A DNA stretch of 64,000 nt from Pelosinus fermentans DSM 17108 (GCF_000271485.2 NZ_AKVN02000001.1:2443501-2507500); one strand, 5' to 3'; numbered from the stretch's first letter, positions 41,495 to 51,168 are shown. Notes: a model not told the origin generated them from the sequence alone. Made by a program: numbers and translations.

Positions 41495-42004
41495 ATGAAG
41501 CGAAAATACTTTGTAGCGCAACATGGACTAACCTTAATAGAACTGGTAATTGGTATGGCTTTAATACTATGTTTGCTTTCTGGTATCGTAGGTTTATTTT
41601 CTGGCTCTTTAAAGGTTTGGGTATTTGGTAAGCAGCAAAGTCATATCAATCAAACAGCGCGCATTGCGATGGATTCTATTGTTAAGGAGATACGATATGC
41701 TCAGCAAATAACCTTAAAGAATACTTCATCTTTAGTAGTAGCAAAGGTAAACGGAGACATTAGAATGTTACAATTAGGCGAAGGCCTTCATTCCAAAACA
41801 TTATATGTTATTATAGATAAGACAAAGTCAATTCCTCCTGGTGGTATTTCTAGCAGCCCAATAACAGAAAATCTTGTGACAAACCTGCAGTTTGCTCAGC
41901 ATGGAAAGGGCAAGGCTGTACTGGTAACTTTAGAAGTCACTAATGAGAGTACCGGGGAAAGAAAGTTGCTTCAGACCGCCTGTTATCCTTTAAATTTACA
42001 GTGA
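41495..42004 (+). CDS. Minor pilin-like protein (GspJ/PilW type)
   Basis: 169 aa; GAAGGTGAATTA before the ATG. Leader MKRKYFVAQHG, then LTLIELVIGMALILCLLSGIVGLF with Glu5. The segment NQTARIAMDSIVKEIRYAQQI is characteristic of PilW/GspJ. The gene ends 4 bases into the next open frame. Confidence 0.85.
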   Translation: MKRKYFVAQHGLTLIELVIGMALILCLLSGIVGLFSGSLKVWVFGKQQSHINQTARIAMDSIVKEIRYAQQITLKNTSSLVVAKVNGDIRMLQLGEGLHSKTLYVIIDKTKSIPPGGISSSPITENLVTNLQFAQHGKGKAVLVTLEVTNESTGERKLLQTACYPLNLQ

Positions 42005-42030
42005 CCCATTATAGAGAAGGGGATGTTACC

Positions 42031-42474
42031 TTGGTATATATCGTGAGAAATGAGCGTGGTTTGGCTGCCGTGCTAGCGCTAATTGCTATGATGTTATTAG
42101 GGATAATGGGGATTGGTCTTATGGGATTAAGTAAAATAGACATAGAAATAGCGGCGAATCATCGTGATGGTGTTGCTGCACAGTATGTTGCCGAAGGAGG
42201 AATACAATGGGCAATTGTTCAGCTTAAGACAGATCCAGATTTTGTTATTGAAACTAAAACTCAAAAAAATGTAACAACGTATGTTATTGATAAAAATGGA
42301 TCTACTTTTGCCAGTTGTACTGTTACAACCACACTCAAATCAACAACGAATGATGAGAATCTAAGAGTGGTCACATCCATCGGGAGTGTTAACAAGGCCA
42401 AGCGCCAAATAAGCACGCAAATACGATTGCCGGCTGGTAAAGAAAATCCGCTTGAGGTTATTTGGGATGATTAA
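42031..42474 (+). CDS. PilX/GspK-like minor pilin
   Basis: TTG 42031 is preferred, with GAGAAGGGGATGTTACC before it, giving a normal leader (MVYIVRNERG); the GTG at 42001 would add ten odd residues. Then LAAVLALIAMMLLGIMGIGLMGLSKIDIEIAANHRDGVAAQYVAEGGIQWA, the PilX pattern without Glu5 and with an 'A-x-x-A-E-(A/G)-G' helix. 147 aa. Completes a GspH-I-J-K-like set that primes pilus growth. Confidence 0.8.
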   Translation: MVYIVRNERGLAAVLALIAMMLLGIMGIGLMGLSKIDIEIAANHRDGVAAQYVAEGGIQWAIVQLKTDPDFVIETKTQKNVTTYVIDKNGSTFASCTVTTTLKSTTNDENLRVVTSIGSVNKAKRQISTQIRLPAGKENPLEVIWDD

Positions 42475-42488
42475 GGAGAGTGGTTACT

Positions 42489-42752
42489 ATGGAACTTAAA
42501 AATTATATGGAAAAATTAGTAATGGAAAAACTGGATATCGTTATAAAGGCCAATCGTACAACGTGTAATTGTGAGCGCTGTCGATATGACATCGCTGCAT
42601 TAGCCTTGAATTCGCTGCCTACACGTTATGTTGCAACCTCTTCAGGTGCAACCTATTCCAAAATAGATTCATTGGATCAACAATTTCATGTTGATATTGT
42701 TTCTGCTATTACTCAAGCAATTACAATTGTAAAGAAAACTCCTCATCATTAA
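42489..42752 (+). CDS. ComFB-like late competence protein
   Basis: ATG 42489 with AAGGAGAG before it. 87 aa: MELKNYMEKLVMEKLDIVIK, CNCERCRYDIAALALNSLPTRYVATSSG. The CxCxxCxxD motif and L-N-x-L-P-x-x-Y are diagnostic of ComFB. The cysteines suggest zinc binding; in cyanobacteria, relatives bind c-di-nucleotides. Placed between minor pilins and pilM, consistent with control of pilus use. Confidence 0.88.
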   Translation: MELKNYMEKLVMEKLDIVIKANRTTCNCERCRYDIAALALNSLPTRYVATSSGATYSKIDSLDQQFHVDIVSAITQAITIVKKTPHH

Positions 42753-42769
42753 GAAAATAGGTGATTTTC

Positions 42770-43837
42770 ATGTGGAAGAGAATCCAAAACTTCTTATTAA
42801 ATAGGAAACAGGATGTAGTTGGAATTGATATAGGGACAGGTGCTATTAAAATTGTAGAAATTTCTTGGAACAAGGATCAACCTGTACTTAAAAATCTGGG
42901 TATCGAAATGCTGCCTCCTGAAATTATTGAAGATGGACAAGTTTTTAGTAGTAAAGGATTAACCGATATTCTCATTCAATTGCTTGCAAAGACTCCTATA
43001 TCAAGCAAACATGCCATTATAGCTGTTGGCGGTCGCGGAATGCTTGCTCGCGAATTGATCCTTCCAGTAATGACAAAAGAAGAGTTGCAGGAAGCTGTTA
43101 AATGGGAGTTGGGAAAATATATTTCTTATCCACCCAACAGTTTTTATTTTGATTTTTCAATAATGGGTAAAGGTGATATTGAATCAGAAATAAGGGTATT
43201 ATTAGTGGCATCACCTCATGAATTCATTAATACGATTACCAGCATTGTCAAAAATGTAGGTCTTATACCAGTCGCTATTGACGTGGAGCCCTTGGCTTTA
43301 TATCGTACTTTTACTGACGCAGAAAATGCTATGATTATCGACATTGGTAAACGATTGTCTCAAATTACCGTATTTCAAAAAGGTATCCCTGCTATCATTC
43401 GTAATATTCCTTTAGGCGGTCAAGGCATGACTGAAGTTATCATGCAAGTACAGAGAATTTCATTTTATGAGGCAGAGCAATTAAAGAAAAAACATATCGA
43501 TTTATTTAATTTTGACTCTCTCAAAGAGCATAATGAAACAAAGCAGCAATTAGAATTATTTTTCGCTGATTTTCTCAGAGATGTACGAAGAACAGCTGAG
43601 TATTATCAATTGCAAAATGAAATGGTGTCTATTGATAAAGTTTATCTTACTGGTGGTGGATCTCAAATAAAGAATTTGGTCTCCTATTTGAGTAGACTAC
43701 TAGATCTGCCTGTAGTTATGCATGATCCATTCGTTAGATTAGAAATCCCAAAGTCCTTTGATAAATCATATCTGCAAAAAATCGCCCCTCAATTGGGTGT
43801 TGCAATTGGTTTGTCCTTACGTGGAGGTGGAAAGTGA
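42770..43837 (+). CDS. pilM: Type IV pilus assembly protein PilM
   Basis: ATG 42770 after AGGTGATTTTC. 355 aa. FtsA/actin-like ATPase: VVGIDIGTGAIKIVEISWN (phosphate 1), MIIDIGKRLSQITVF (phosphate 2), VYLTGGGSQIKNLVSYLSRLL (adenosine). EAVKWELGKYISYP is typical of PilM. It is cytoplasmic and binds the PilN tail. The stop overlaps pilN (GTGA). Confidence 0.93.
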   Translation: MWKRIQNFLLNRKQDVVGIDIGTGAIKIVEISWNKDQPVLKNLGIEMLPPEIIEDGQVFSSKGLTDILIQLLAKTPISSKHAIIAVGGRGMLARELILPVMTKEELQEAVKWELGKYISYPPNSFYFDFSIMGKGDIESEIRVLLVASPHEFINTITSIVKNVGLIPVAIDVEPLALYRTFTDAENAMIIDIGKRLSQITVFQKGIPAIIRNIPLGGQGMTEVIMQVQRISFYEAEQLKKKHIDLFNFDSLKEHNETKQQLELFFADFLRDVRRTAEYYQLQNEMVSIDKVYLTGGGSQIKNLVSYLSRLLDLPVVMHDPFVRLEIPKSFDKSYLQKIAPQLGVAIGLSLRGGGK

Positions 43838-44364
43838 ATCCGATCAATCTCTTACCTTTTGTTGAACGCCAACCTAAATGGTCTATTGATAAGTTGATTT
43901 TCATCTTCAGTATGTTATTGGTATTAATCTATAGTAGTATATATACATATAATGAATTTAAGATTTTCAAAATAGAGAAAGAGCTGCAAGCAATTGGTAA
44001 CCAATATGAATTATTGCAACCAACATTGGAGATTATGCAAAAGAGCAATGATAAGCTGCAATTAATTGACACAAAAAATAAAATTGCAGCGCTTTTAACA
44101 AATGAACGTCATCCTTTGTATACTTTGATTCAACGCATTGTAGCAATAATGCCGCAGCAATTGTGGTTTACTAATCTGAGTAAATCTGATAATGGTCTAT
44201 TAGAAATGAAAGGAGCAGCAACAACCTATTCTGTTGTTGCTGAATTTATAGAAAATATGGAAAAGGATACTTTTTTTCTTGATCCGACTTTGGTTAAAGT
44301 TGAATTTGATACAGCTGCATCGCTTCTTATATTTGAAATAACAGTAAAATCTAAGGGGATGTAA
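43834..44364 (+). CDS. pilN: Type IV pilus assembly protein PilN
   Basis: GTG start after GGAGGTGGAAA. 176 aa. The short cytoplasmic tail MNPINLLPFVER is the INLLP motif that binds PilM. Then come one membrane helix (LIFIFSMLLVLIYSSIYTY), a coiled coil, and a small ferredoxin-like domain (LWFTNLSKSDNGLLEMKGAATTYSVVAEFIENM). Confidence 0.92.
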   Translation: MNPINLLPFVERQPKWSIDKLIFIFSMLLVLIYSSIYTYNEFKIFKIEKELQAIGNQYELLQPTLEIMQKSNDKLQLIDTKNKIAALLTNERHPLYTLIQRIVAIMPQQLWFTNLSKSDNGLLEMKGAATTYSVVAEFIENMEKDTFFLDPTLVKVEFDTAASLLIFEITVKSKGM

Positions 44365-44366
44365 CA

Positions 44367-44945
44367 ATGATTTCTTTTTCATGGAATAAAATGCTGGTTA
44401 AGTATAAACTATCTTTAGTGACTGTGAGTATGATAGCAGTAACTTGGTTAGTTTATTTGTCTTTATTGTTGCCTCAATGGGATAGGATTGATCAATTAAC
44501 AACTCAATTTGACAAAGAGTATCAACAGGTAAAAGTCATTGAAGATTTTCTGCTCATTCATCCTAATCCAGAACAATATATACTTGAATTAGATCAGAAA
44601 TTAATGCAGATTGATAGAATTCTTCCTGACAACCCTGAGAGTAGTTCTTTTATAGTGCAAGTAGAAGAACTTTCAAAAGAATGTGGTATACAACTTAATT
44701 ATCTGAAACCAACTAAAATTATGAATAAAGATGGTTATCGAGAATATGAGATAGAACTATCGCTAATTGGTGGCTTTATAGAATCTATGCAATTTATAAA
44801 AAAAATTGAAAATAAATCTCGTTTTACGAATGTGATTACGATTGTCATGTTACCTAATAAAAATAGCTTAGAAACTAAATTATCAGTTAAAATTTATAGT
44901 TTTGGCACACCTTTTTTAACTAACAAAAATAGTGAAATTAACTGA
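44367..44945 (+). CDS. pilO: Type IV pilus assembly protein PilO
   Basis: 192 aa; AAGGGGATGTAACA before the ATG. One membrane helix (LVTVSMIAVTWLVYLSLLLP), a coiled coil, then the PilO fold: LPDNPESSSFIVQVEELSKECGIQLNYLKP and YEIELSLIGGFIESMQFIKKIE. It pairs with PilN in the inner-membrane ring. Last gene of the pilus operon. Confidence 0.9.
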   Translation: MISFSWNKMLVKYKLSLVTVSMIAVTWLVYLSLLLPQWDRIDQLTTQFDKEYQQVKVIEDFLLIHPNPEQYILELDQKLMQIDRILPDNPESSSFIVQVEELSKECGIQLNYLKPTKIMNKDGYREYEIELSLIGGFIESMQFIKKIENKSRFTNVITIVMLPNKNSLETKLSVKIYSFGTPFLTNKNSEIN

Positions 44946-45020
44946 TAAATAAAAAAATTACAATTAACTTTAGATATTTACAATTATATAGTAAAATATT
45001 ATATAATAAGCCTTGAAAAG

Positions 45021-45098
45021 TAGTACATGCGGTGCTGTTATTAATAGCGAAAAGGAAAGAAGCGCAACATTAATAACTGTACTGCATGTTTATTTTTT
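45021..45098 (+). terminator. Long hairpin closing the pilus operon
   Basis: ACATGC/GCATGT and a perfect GTTATTAAT/ATTAATAAC stem are joined through a short internal loop and capped by about 25 bases (AGCGAAAAGGAAAGAAGCGC), followed by TTTATTTTTT. It is much longer than the other terminators here. Confidence 0.75.
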
Positions 45099-45122
45099 AG
45101 TATTTTAATGAGGTGAGTTCAG

Positions 45123-45218
45123 ATGGCTGACGTGATTCCCATAGTTAAAACTTTTAAACGTAATTTCACTGATTTACACGCTACAGTAGATGCATATTGT
45201 CAAAGAGCTTCTCGGTAA
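45123..45218 (+). CDS. 31-aa small ORF ahead of aroK
   Basis: ATG after GAGGTGAGTTCAG, a strong site. MADVIPIVKTFKRNFTDLHA then TVDAYCQRASR, stop 5 bases before the aroK ATG. aroK itself has no good ribosome-binding site, so translation of aroK may be coupled to this short frame. Either a small protein or a leader. Family unknown. Confidence 0.5.
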   Translation: MADVIPIVKTFKRNFTDLHATVDAYCQRASR

Positions 45219-45223
45219 TAACC

Positions 45224-45754
45224 ATGAAAAATATTGTATTGATAGGTTTTATGGGAACTGGAAAAACAACCGTTGGCAGATTGCTGGCTAACCGATTGGG
45301 GCGACCATTTTTTGATAGTGATAAAAAAATTGAATATGAAAATAATCTCAGTATTCGTGAAATCTTTGAAGTATATGGCGAACTCTATTTCCGACAACAA
45401 GAAAAAATGATTATTGCTAAATTGTCTCGTTATAATAACGCTGTAATTGCAACAGGCGGTGGTGTAGTATTATCCTTTGAAAATATGAACAATTTAAAAA
45501 GGAATGGTGTTATCATTACTCTTACTGCTTCTGTTGAGACCATCTTAGAGCGAACAAGTCGACGCAATACGCGTCCGTTGTTAGATGATTTTGATCAACG
45601 TGAGAAAATTGTAAATAAATTACTTAAGGAAAGAGCCGAACTATACTATAATGCAGACTATAGTATCAATACCAGTAGTAAGTCACTGCAACAGGTTATT
45701 AACGAAATTATGTTTTTTTTACGACAAGGAGGTTATTTGCGTGGTAAACGTTAA
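45224..45754 (+). CDS. aroK: Shikimate kinase
   Basis: ATG 45224. 176 aa. P-loop GFMGTGKTTVGRLLANRLG, FFDSDKKIE (shikimate Asp), YGELYFRQQEKMII, ATGGGVVL (Gly triplet) and the lid RTSRRNTRPLLDD. It phosphorylates shikimate at position 3. The start has no own site and lies 5 bases after the 31-aa frame. Overlaps aroB by 14 bases. Confidence 0.95.
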   Translation: MKNIVLIGFMGTGKTTVGRLLANRLGRPFFDSDKKIEYENNLSIREIFEVYGELYFRQQEKMIIAKLSRYNNAVIATGGGVVLSFENMNNLKRNGVIITLTASVETILERTSRRNTRPLLDDFDQREKIVNKLLKERAELYYNADYSINTSSKSLQQVINEIMFFLRQGGYLRGKR

Positions 45755-46841
45755 AGTTAATTTAGAGAAACGAAGTTACAATATACATATCGGTGTCTCT
45801 GCTAGTAATTTAATTGGCAGCTTTATGCGAAATTTGAAGGTAAGTAAAAAGCTATTAGTAATCTCTGATACTATCGTTGGGGATTTATATGGCATTCAAA
45901 TGGTAGAATCACTAGTGAAAGATGGATTTGCTGCGGAATTATATTGTGTGTCATGTGGAGAACATTCAAAAAACTTAGATATGGCAATGGAATTATATAC
46001 AAAAGCAATTACCTTAGAACTTGACCGTAATTGTGCCATTATTGCATTAGGCGGTGGCGTAATTGGTGATCTTTCGGGTTTTGTAGCAGCTACCTATCTT
46101 AGGGGGGTACCTTTTATACAAATACCAACTTCATTATTAGCTCAAGTAGATTCCAGCGTGGGCGGGAAGGTTGCTGTTAATCATCCTATGGGAAAAAATT
46201 TAATTGGTGCTTTTTATCAGCCACGCATGGTACTGATTGACATTGATTTTTTAAGTACATTGCCAAACCGTGAGCTATATACTGGTTTAGCAGAGGTTAT
46301 AAAATACGGTATGATTGCTGATAAAAAGTTCTTTACCTATCTTTCTGATCATTCTCAGCAGATTTTAGATAAAAGACCTGATGCCTTAACCGAAATTGTG
46401 CGTAGATCATGTGAGATTAAGGCGTGGGTGGTAGAGCAAGATGAATGTGAGAGCTCGATACGGGCGATTTTAAATTTTGGACATACTATTGGTCATGCAA
46501 TTGAGGCTGATACTAATTTTAGTATATATAATCATGGTGAAGCAGTTGCTATTGGTATGTATGGAGCAGCAATGATTAGTCATCATCTTAATATGTGCAG
46601 TAAAGCAACGGTTGATATTCTAAAACATATTCTGCTGCAATTCAATTTACCAGTATCTGCACCCGAATGTGGGATTGACGACTTATTTAAATTGTTATAT
46701 AGAGATAAAAAGGTACTAGATAATAAAATTACGTGGGTTTTACTCAATGATATTGGGGAGGTAAATTTATGTAATCAAGTGCCAGAGAATATTGTAAAAC
46801 TAGCATTAGCAGAAATCACTCAGTCAAATATTCTATCTTAA
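45741..46841 (+). CDS. aroB: 3-dehydroquinate synthase
   Basis: GTG 45741 with AAGGAGGTTATTTGC before it; the longer frame lies inside aroK. 366 aa. NAD site and metal ligands: CGEHSKNLDMAMELY, ALGGGVIGDLSGFVAATYLRGVPFIQIPTSLLAQVDSSVGGK, HPMGKNLIGAFYQP, AEVIKYGMI, LNFGHTIGHAIE and NHGEAVAIGM (zinc His/Glu). It makes dehydroquinate, the first ring of the shikimate pathway. Confidence 0.95.
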   Translation: MVNVKVNLEKRSYNIHIGVSASNLIGSFMRNLKVSKKLLVISDTIVGDLYGIQMVESLVKDGFAAELYCVSCGEHSKNLDMAMELYTKAITLELDRNCAIIALGGGVIGDLSGFVAATYLRGVPFIQIPTSLLAQVDSSVGGKVAVNHPMGKNLIGAFYQPRMVLIDIDFLSTLPNRELYTGLAEVIKYGMIADKKFFTYLSDHSQQILDKRPDALTEIVRRSCEIKAWVVEQDECESSIRAILNFGHTIGHAIEADTNFSIYNHGEAVAIGMYGAAMISHHLNMCSKATVDILKHILLQFNLPVSAPECGIDDLFKLLYRDKKVLDNKITWVLLNDIGEVNLCNQVPENIVKLALAEITQSNILS

Positions 46842-46908
46842 ATATAAATATATTCTTACAAATCGAATAAAGCATAGGAATGTGCAAATTTCATGGAGGT
46901 TTAGAGTA

Positions 46909-48039
46909 GTGAATGCAAGTAAGAAAAAAAATATTATTATGATAGGTTTCGTTGTACTCGCGCTATTCGGTGTGATTTCCTACCGTATTTATGACAATAT
47001 TTCAGCCAATAATGAGCGTGCTGCAAAAGTATCTCAAGGACGTGGTATAGCAGTAGAGATTGATGTGACTAGCAGGCGCGATATTGTTCCTATGCTAACT
47101 TTTTCTGCTAATCTCGAACCATTGTGGAATGCAGATATTTCTCCCAAAGTCGATGGTAGAATTGATAAATTATACGTTGATGAAGGTGATGTTGTAACTG
47201 CCGGTATGGTTATTGGCACGTTAGATACCAATGAATTATCGGCCCAAGTCATGCAAGCCGAGGGTAATTTATTGTCTAGTCAAGCAAGTTTAGAGCAAGC
47301 CGAGCTAGATTTATCCCGCGCTCAGGAGCTTGCTAAGCAGGGGGCAGTGGCAGCGCAAGCATTAGATAGTGCTCGGACAAAAAGAGATTTAACGTTGGGA
47401 CAAGTTCGCTCTGCCCAAGGAAATTTAGTATTGCTTCAAGCTAGATTGGACAATGCAAATATTATTGCACCACGCAGCGGTATTATTATAAAAAGATACT
47501 TACAGGCTGGCTCATATGTGAAAGCTGGCTCTCAAGTCATAAACATAGCTGATGTTTCATCCTTACTAGGAAAAGCCACAATTGGTGAATCACAACTTAA
47601 TGAAATTACCGTAGGTTTACCAGTAATCATCAAAGTCAACGCTTTACAAGATCAAGAATTTTCGGGTGTCATTACGCGGATTTCTCCTGCCGCCACATTA
47701 CCTGCACGAACATTTACTGCCGAAATTACTATTCCAAATAACGGGGTATTAAAATCAGGCATGTTTAGTAAAATCATAATTCCAGGATTGATACATAAAA
47801 ATGCCTTGGCCGTGCCTGAGCGTGCATTAGTTATGCGTGAAGACCAAAAAACAATTTATGTTGTTACTGCAGAGAACAAAGTACAGCAGCGTATGTTGAA
47901 ATTAGGATATGTTGGTGAAGGTTGGGCTGAGGTTTTGGAAGGTTTAGCTGATGGTGAACGCATCGTCATTGATGGGCAAAATAAATTGAAAGATGGCTCT
48001 ACGGTGAATGCTTCTAGTGGTCAAAAGGGTGAGCAATAA
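46909..48039 (+). CDS. RND efflux periplasmic adaptor (membrane fusion protein)
   Basis: GTG 46909, GGAGG 10 bases before. 376 aa. Membrane anchor (residues 6-25), barrel-sandwich start ADISPKVDGRIDKLYVDEGDVVTAGMVIGTLD, alpha-hairpin (LLSSQASLEQAELDLSRAQELAKQGAVAAQALDSARTKRD), return lipoyl half IIAPRSGIIIKRYLQAGSYVKAGSQVINIAD, then the beta-barrel and membrane-proximal domains. It bridges the pump to an outer-membrane channel, which is not coded here. Confidence 0.92.
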   Translation: MNASKKKNIIMIGFVVLALFGVISYRIYDNISANNERAAKVSQGRGIAVEIDVTSRRDIVPMLTFSANLEPLWNADISPKVDGRIDKLYVDEGDVVTAGMVIGTLDTNELSAQVMQAEGNLLSSQASLEQAELDLSRAQELAKQGAVAAQALDSARTKRDLTLGQVRSAQGNLVLLQARLDNANIIAPRSGIIIKRYLQAGSYVKAGSQVINIADVSSLLGKATIGESQLNEITVGLPVIIKVNALQDQEFSGVITRISPAATLPARTFTAEITIPNNGVLKSGMFSKIIIPGLIHKNALAVPERALVMREDQKTIYVVTAENKVQQRMLKLGYVGEGWAEVLEGLADGERIVIDGQNKLKDGSTVNASSGQKGEQ

Positions 48040-51000
48040 ATGATTGGCACATTTATTAAAAGACCTGTATTTACCACTATGATCGTTATGCTGCTTGTAG
48101 TATTTGGATTAGGTGCTTATCCATCTTTAGGTATTGATTTAAATCCTGATGTTGAATATCCTATTGTCAATGTTACCATTACCTATACAGGCGCGTCACC
48201 AGAGGAAATAGAAAGTTTAATAACTAAACCTATTGAAGATGCTGTTAGTTCTGTTTCTGGAATAAAATCTTTATCTTCGGTTTCCCGGGAAGGGGCTTCT
48301 CAAGTTACATTAGAATTTGAATTTGGTACAAATCCAAAATTAGCTGCTAATGAAGTCAGAGAAAAAGTAGCAGGGGTAAGGAAGAGACTTCCTGATCAAA
48401 TTGATGAGCCCGTAGTACAACGTTTTGATATTACGGCACAATCAATTGTATATTTTAGTTTAGCTTCTGATACACGCAGCCGTGGAGAAATTCGAAAACT
48501 TGCCATTGATGTAGTTAAAGATGAATTACAACGAATGGATGGAGTTGCTCAAGTTGATGTTTTTGGCGCAACAGATCGTGAAATTCAAATTTATATTGAT
48601 CCTAAAAAAATAGAATCCTATGATATATCATTTCAGCAAATACACGATGCGATTAATGATCAAAATCTAAATACACCTGGTGGTAAGGTAAATGAAAAAG
48701 GTACTGAGCTAACAGTACGTACCATGGGAAAATATAAAAGTATTGATGATATCAAAAATACCATTGTAGCAAATCAGCAGGGACGCCTGATTCCCTTAAA
48801 AGATGTTGTTACGATTGAAGATGGCTGGGCAGAAGAACGTGTATACGCACGTACAAACGGCACGCCAAGTGTAATTATTGCTGTACAGAAACAATCAGGT
48901 ACGAATACTGTAGATGTCGCAGAGCGAGTAATAAAAAGTATGGAGCATATAAAGACTAATTTACTGCCGCCCGACATAAAAGTTTCGATCGTTCGTGATA
49001 GCTCAAAGTATATTCGAAGTAGTGTCGAAGATGTTATGGTCTCCTTAATTTTTGGCGGATTTTTAGCAGTTGTAATCACATTTTTGTTTTTACAAAATAC
49101 TCGTGCGACATTAATAGGTGCCATTGCAATCCCTACATCAATTATTGCTACTTTTTTTGCATTGAAAGTGATGGGGTTTACCCTAAATAATATGTCTCTC
49201 ATGGGACTTAGCCTAGCAGTGGGGATTTTAATTGATGATGCCATTGTAGTTATTGAAAATATTTTTCGACATATGGAAGAAGGCTTGTCTCCTATGGATG
49301 CGGCTAAGCTTGGTACCAATGAGATTTCTTTGGCAGTCGTAGCCACGACATTATCTATTTTAGCCGTATTTGTACCTGTGGGTAATATGGGCGAAATTAT
49401 TGGTCAATTTTTTAAGCAATTTGGTATTACTGTCGCGTTTGCCGTAGCTTTTTCATTATTTGTGGCCTTTACCTTAACCCCCACATTAGCAGCTTATTGG
49501 CTGAAAAATGATCATGGAGAGCACCAAAAGCTACGAGGTAATTGGACTTGGCTACAAAAGATTCTTGATAAATGGGAAGAGGGATTCTTGGCTTTGCGAG
49601 ATAATTATAGATTCATTCTCCAATGGTCATTAAAACGTCCTAAAAAATTGGTTGCATTTGCGATATTATCCTTATTTCTGAATGCTCTTTTACTACCTTT
49701 TATTGGTGTCGAATTTCAGCCTACCTATGATTCAGGTGAGTTTAATGTAATACTTACCGCTACTTCTGGTACATCAATGGATAAGATGAAAGAGTTAGTA
49801 GAACCGATAGAAAAGCAAGTATTAGCCATTCCTGAGCTTGAATCTGCCTTTGTTTTAATTGGTGCTAATCGACAAGTCAACAAAGTGAGTATTGGTGTGC
49901 GGTTAGTTGATAGTGATAAGCGCTCGCGGTCTATGTCTCAAATTATGGATCAACTCAGAGTTGTTTTTCGCAATGTGAAAAACCTGAAAGTTGCAGTACA
50001 ATCTAATCAAGGTCTAGGTAGAGGTGATTCCCGGCCTGTGCAGATTGGTCTGAGAGGACCAGAGTTGGAAGTGCTAAATCGTAGTGCTTATGATCTAGCA
50101 GAAGCGATTAAGGAAATTCCGGGTACAACGGATGTAGATATTTCCAGTGATCAATCAGAACCAGAGGTTCAAATTAAATTAGATGCTGTAAAGGCTGCTG
50201 AGACTGGAATTGACAGTACCATTGCAGGGGATGTAATTCAAATCGCATTTTTAGGAAAAACGACTAAAAATCAATATAACGTTGCGGATAGCGATTATGA
50301 TATTCGTGTGCAATTACAGCCTGCTAGTCGTTTAAGTATACAAGATGTTTCTAATTTAAGGATATCATCCAAAACAGGTACTTTTGTGCGGCTTGGCGAT
50401 ATTGCTGATGTAAAATTCTCTTCAGGTCCTACGCAAATTGACCGTGAATCTCGTCAGCGTCAGGTTATTGTTTATGCCAATACAGTAGGTGCATCAACAG
50501 GTGAAGTACTTAATAAAGTTAAAGAACTAATTCCTGATTTAAACTTGCCATTGGGTTATACTTATAAATTTGTTGGTCAAGCTCAAATGATGCAGGATTC
50601 TTTTAAAGAGATTGGCAAAGCATTATTATTAGCTGTCATTCTAATTTATATGGTATTAGCAGCAGAATTTGAGAGTTTTGTCCATCCCTTAACCATTATG
50701 CTTTCATTACCTTTTTCATTAGTTGGGGCGATCTTAGGTCTTTTAGTTTCAGGAAAAACGATTAATATGATGTCTCTAATTGGTGTTATCATGTTAATGG
50801 GTCTTGTTACAAAAAATGCTATTTTATTAATTGATAACACTATACACCTACAAAAAAATGGTATGTCAATTATGGATGCTTTAGTTGAGGCTGGGGTTTT
50901 AAGATTAAGACCTATTCTTATGACCACCATGGCTATGATTTTTGGCATGATGCCTGTTGCATTAGGTCTAGGAGCAGGAGCAGAATTACGTTCATCAATG

Positions 51001-51135
51001 GGGGTTGTCTTAATTGGTGGATTAATTACATCCACATTTTTAACTCTTATTATTGTACCATTAGTATATTTTTTAATTGATGAAATACAGCAATCGTCCA
51101 AAAGACGTAAGTTAGGTAAAGTATTAAATTCCTAA
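48040..51135 (+). CDS. RND family efflux pump inner-membrane permease (AcrB-like)
   Basis: 1031 aa, full length, starting right after the adaptor stop. Opens IGTFIKRPVFTTMIVMLLVVFGLGAYPSLGIDLNPDVEYP. Twelve membrane helices in two halves, with two large periplasmic loops. TM4 shows GLSLAVGILIDDAIVVIENIFRHMEEG with the proton-relay Asp pair, typical of the HAE drug/hydrophobe family and unlike the metal-exporting CzcA type. The end has GVVLIGGLITSTFLTLIIVPLVYFLIDE. It exports toxic compounds across both membranes. Confidence 0.95.
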   Translation: MIGTFIKRPVFTTMIVMLLVVFGLGAYPSLGIDLNPDVEYPIVNVTITYTGASPEEIESLITKPIEDAVSSVSGIKSLSSVSREGASQVTLEFEFGTNPKLAANEVREKVAGVRKRLPDQIDEPVVQRFDITAQSIVYFSLASDTRSRGEIRKLAIDVVKDELQRMDGVAQVDVFGATDREIQIYIDPKKIESYDISFQQIHDAINDQNLNTPGGKVNEKGTELTVRTMGKYKSIDDIKNTIVANQQGRLIPLKDVVTIEDGWAEERVYARTNGTPSVIIAVQKQSGTNTVDVAERVIKSMEHIKTNLLPPDIKVSIVRDSSKYIRSSVEDVMVSLIFGGFLAVVITFLFLQNTRATLIGAIAIPTSIIATFFALKVMGFTLNNMSLMGLSLAVGILIDDAIVVIENIFRHMEEGLSPMDAAKLGTNEISLAVVATTLSILAVFVPVGNMGEIIGQFFKQFGITVAFAVAFSLFVAFTLTPTLAAYWLKNDHGEHQKLRGNWTWLQKILDKWEEGFLALRDNYRFILQWSLKRPKKLVAFAILSLFLNALLLPFIGVEFQPTYDSGEFNVILTATSGTSMDKMKELVEPIEKQVLAIPELESAFVLIGANRQVNKVSIGVRLVDSDKRSRSMSQIMDQLRVVFRNVKNLKVAVQSNQGLGRGDSRPVQIGLRGPELEVLNRSAYDLAEAIKEIPGTTDVDISSDQSEPEVQIKLDAVKAAETGIDSTIAGDVIQIAFLGKTTKNQYNVADSDYDIRVQLQPASRLSIQDVSNLRISSKTGTFVRLGDIADVKFSSGPTQIDRESRQRQVIVYANTVGASTGEVLNKVKELIPDLNLPLGYTYKFVGQAQMMQDSFKEIGKALLLAVILIYMVLAAEFESFVHPLTIMLSLPFSLVGAILGLLVSGKTINMMSLIGVIMLMGLVTKNAILLIDNTIHLQKNGMSIMDALVEAGVLRLRPILMTTMAMIFGMMPVALGLGAGAELRSSMGVVLIGGLITSTFLTLIIVPLVYFLIDEIQQSSKRRKLGKVLNS

Positions 51136-51168
51136 AAGCTATCATTAACAAATTAAGGAACGTAAATT

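Noticed and set aside
48774-49346. 190-aa minus-strand frame inside the RND permease gene
   Set aside because: Shadow of the permease; the plus-strand protein is complete and typical over its whole length.
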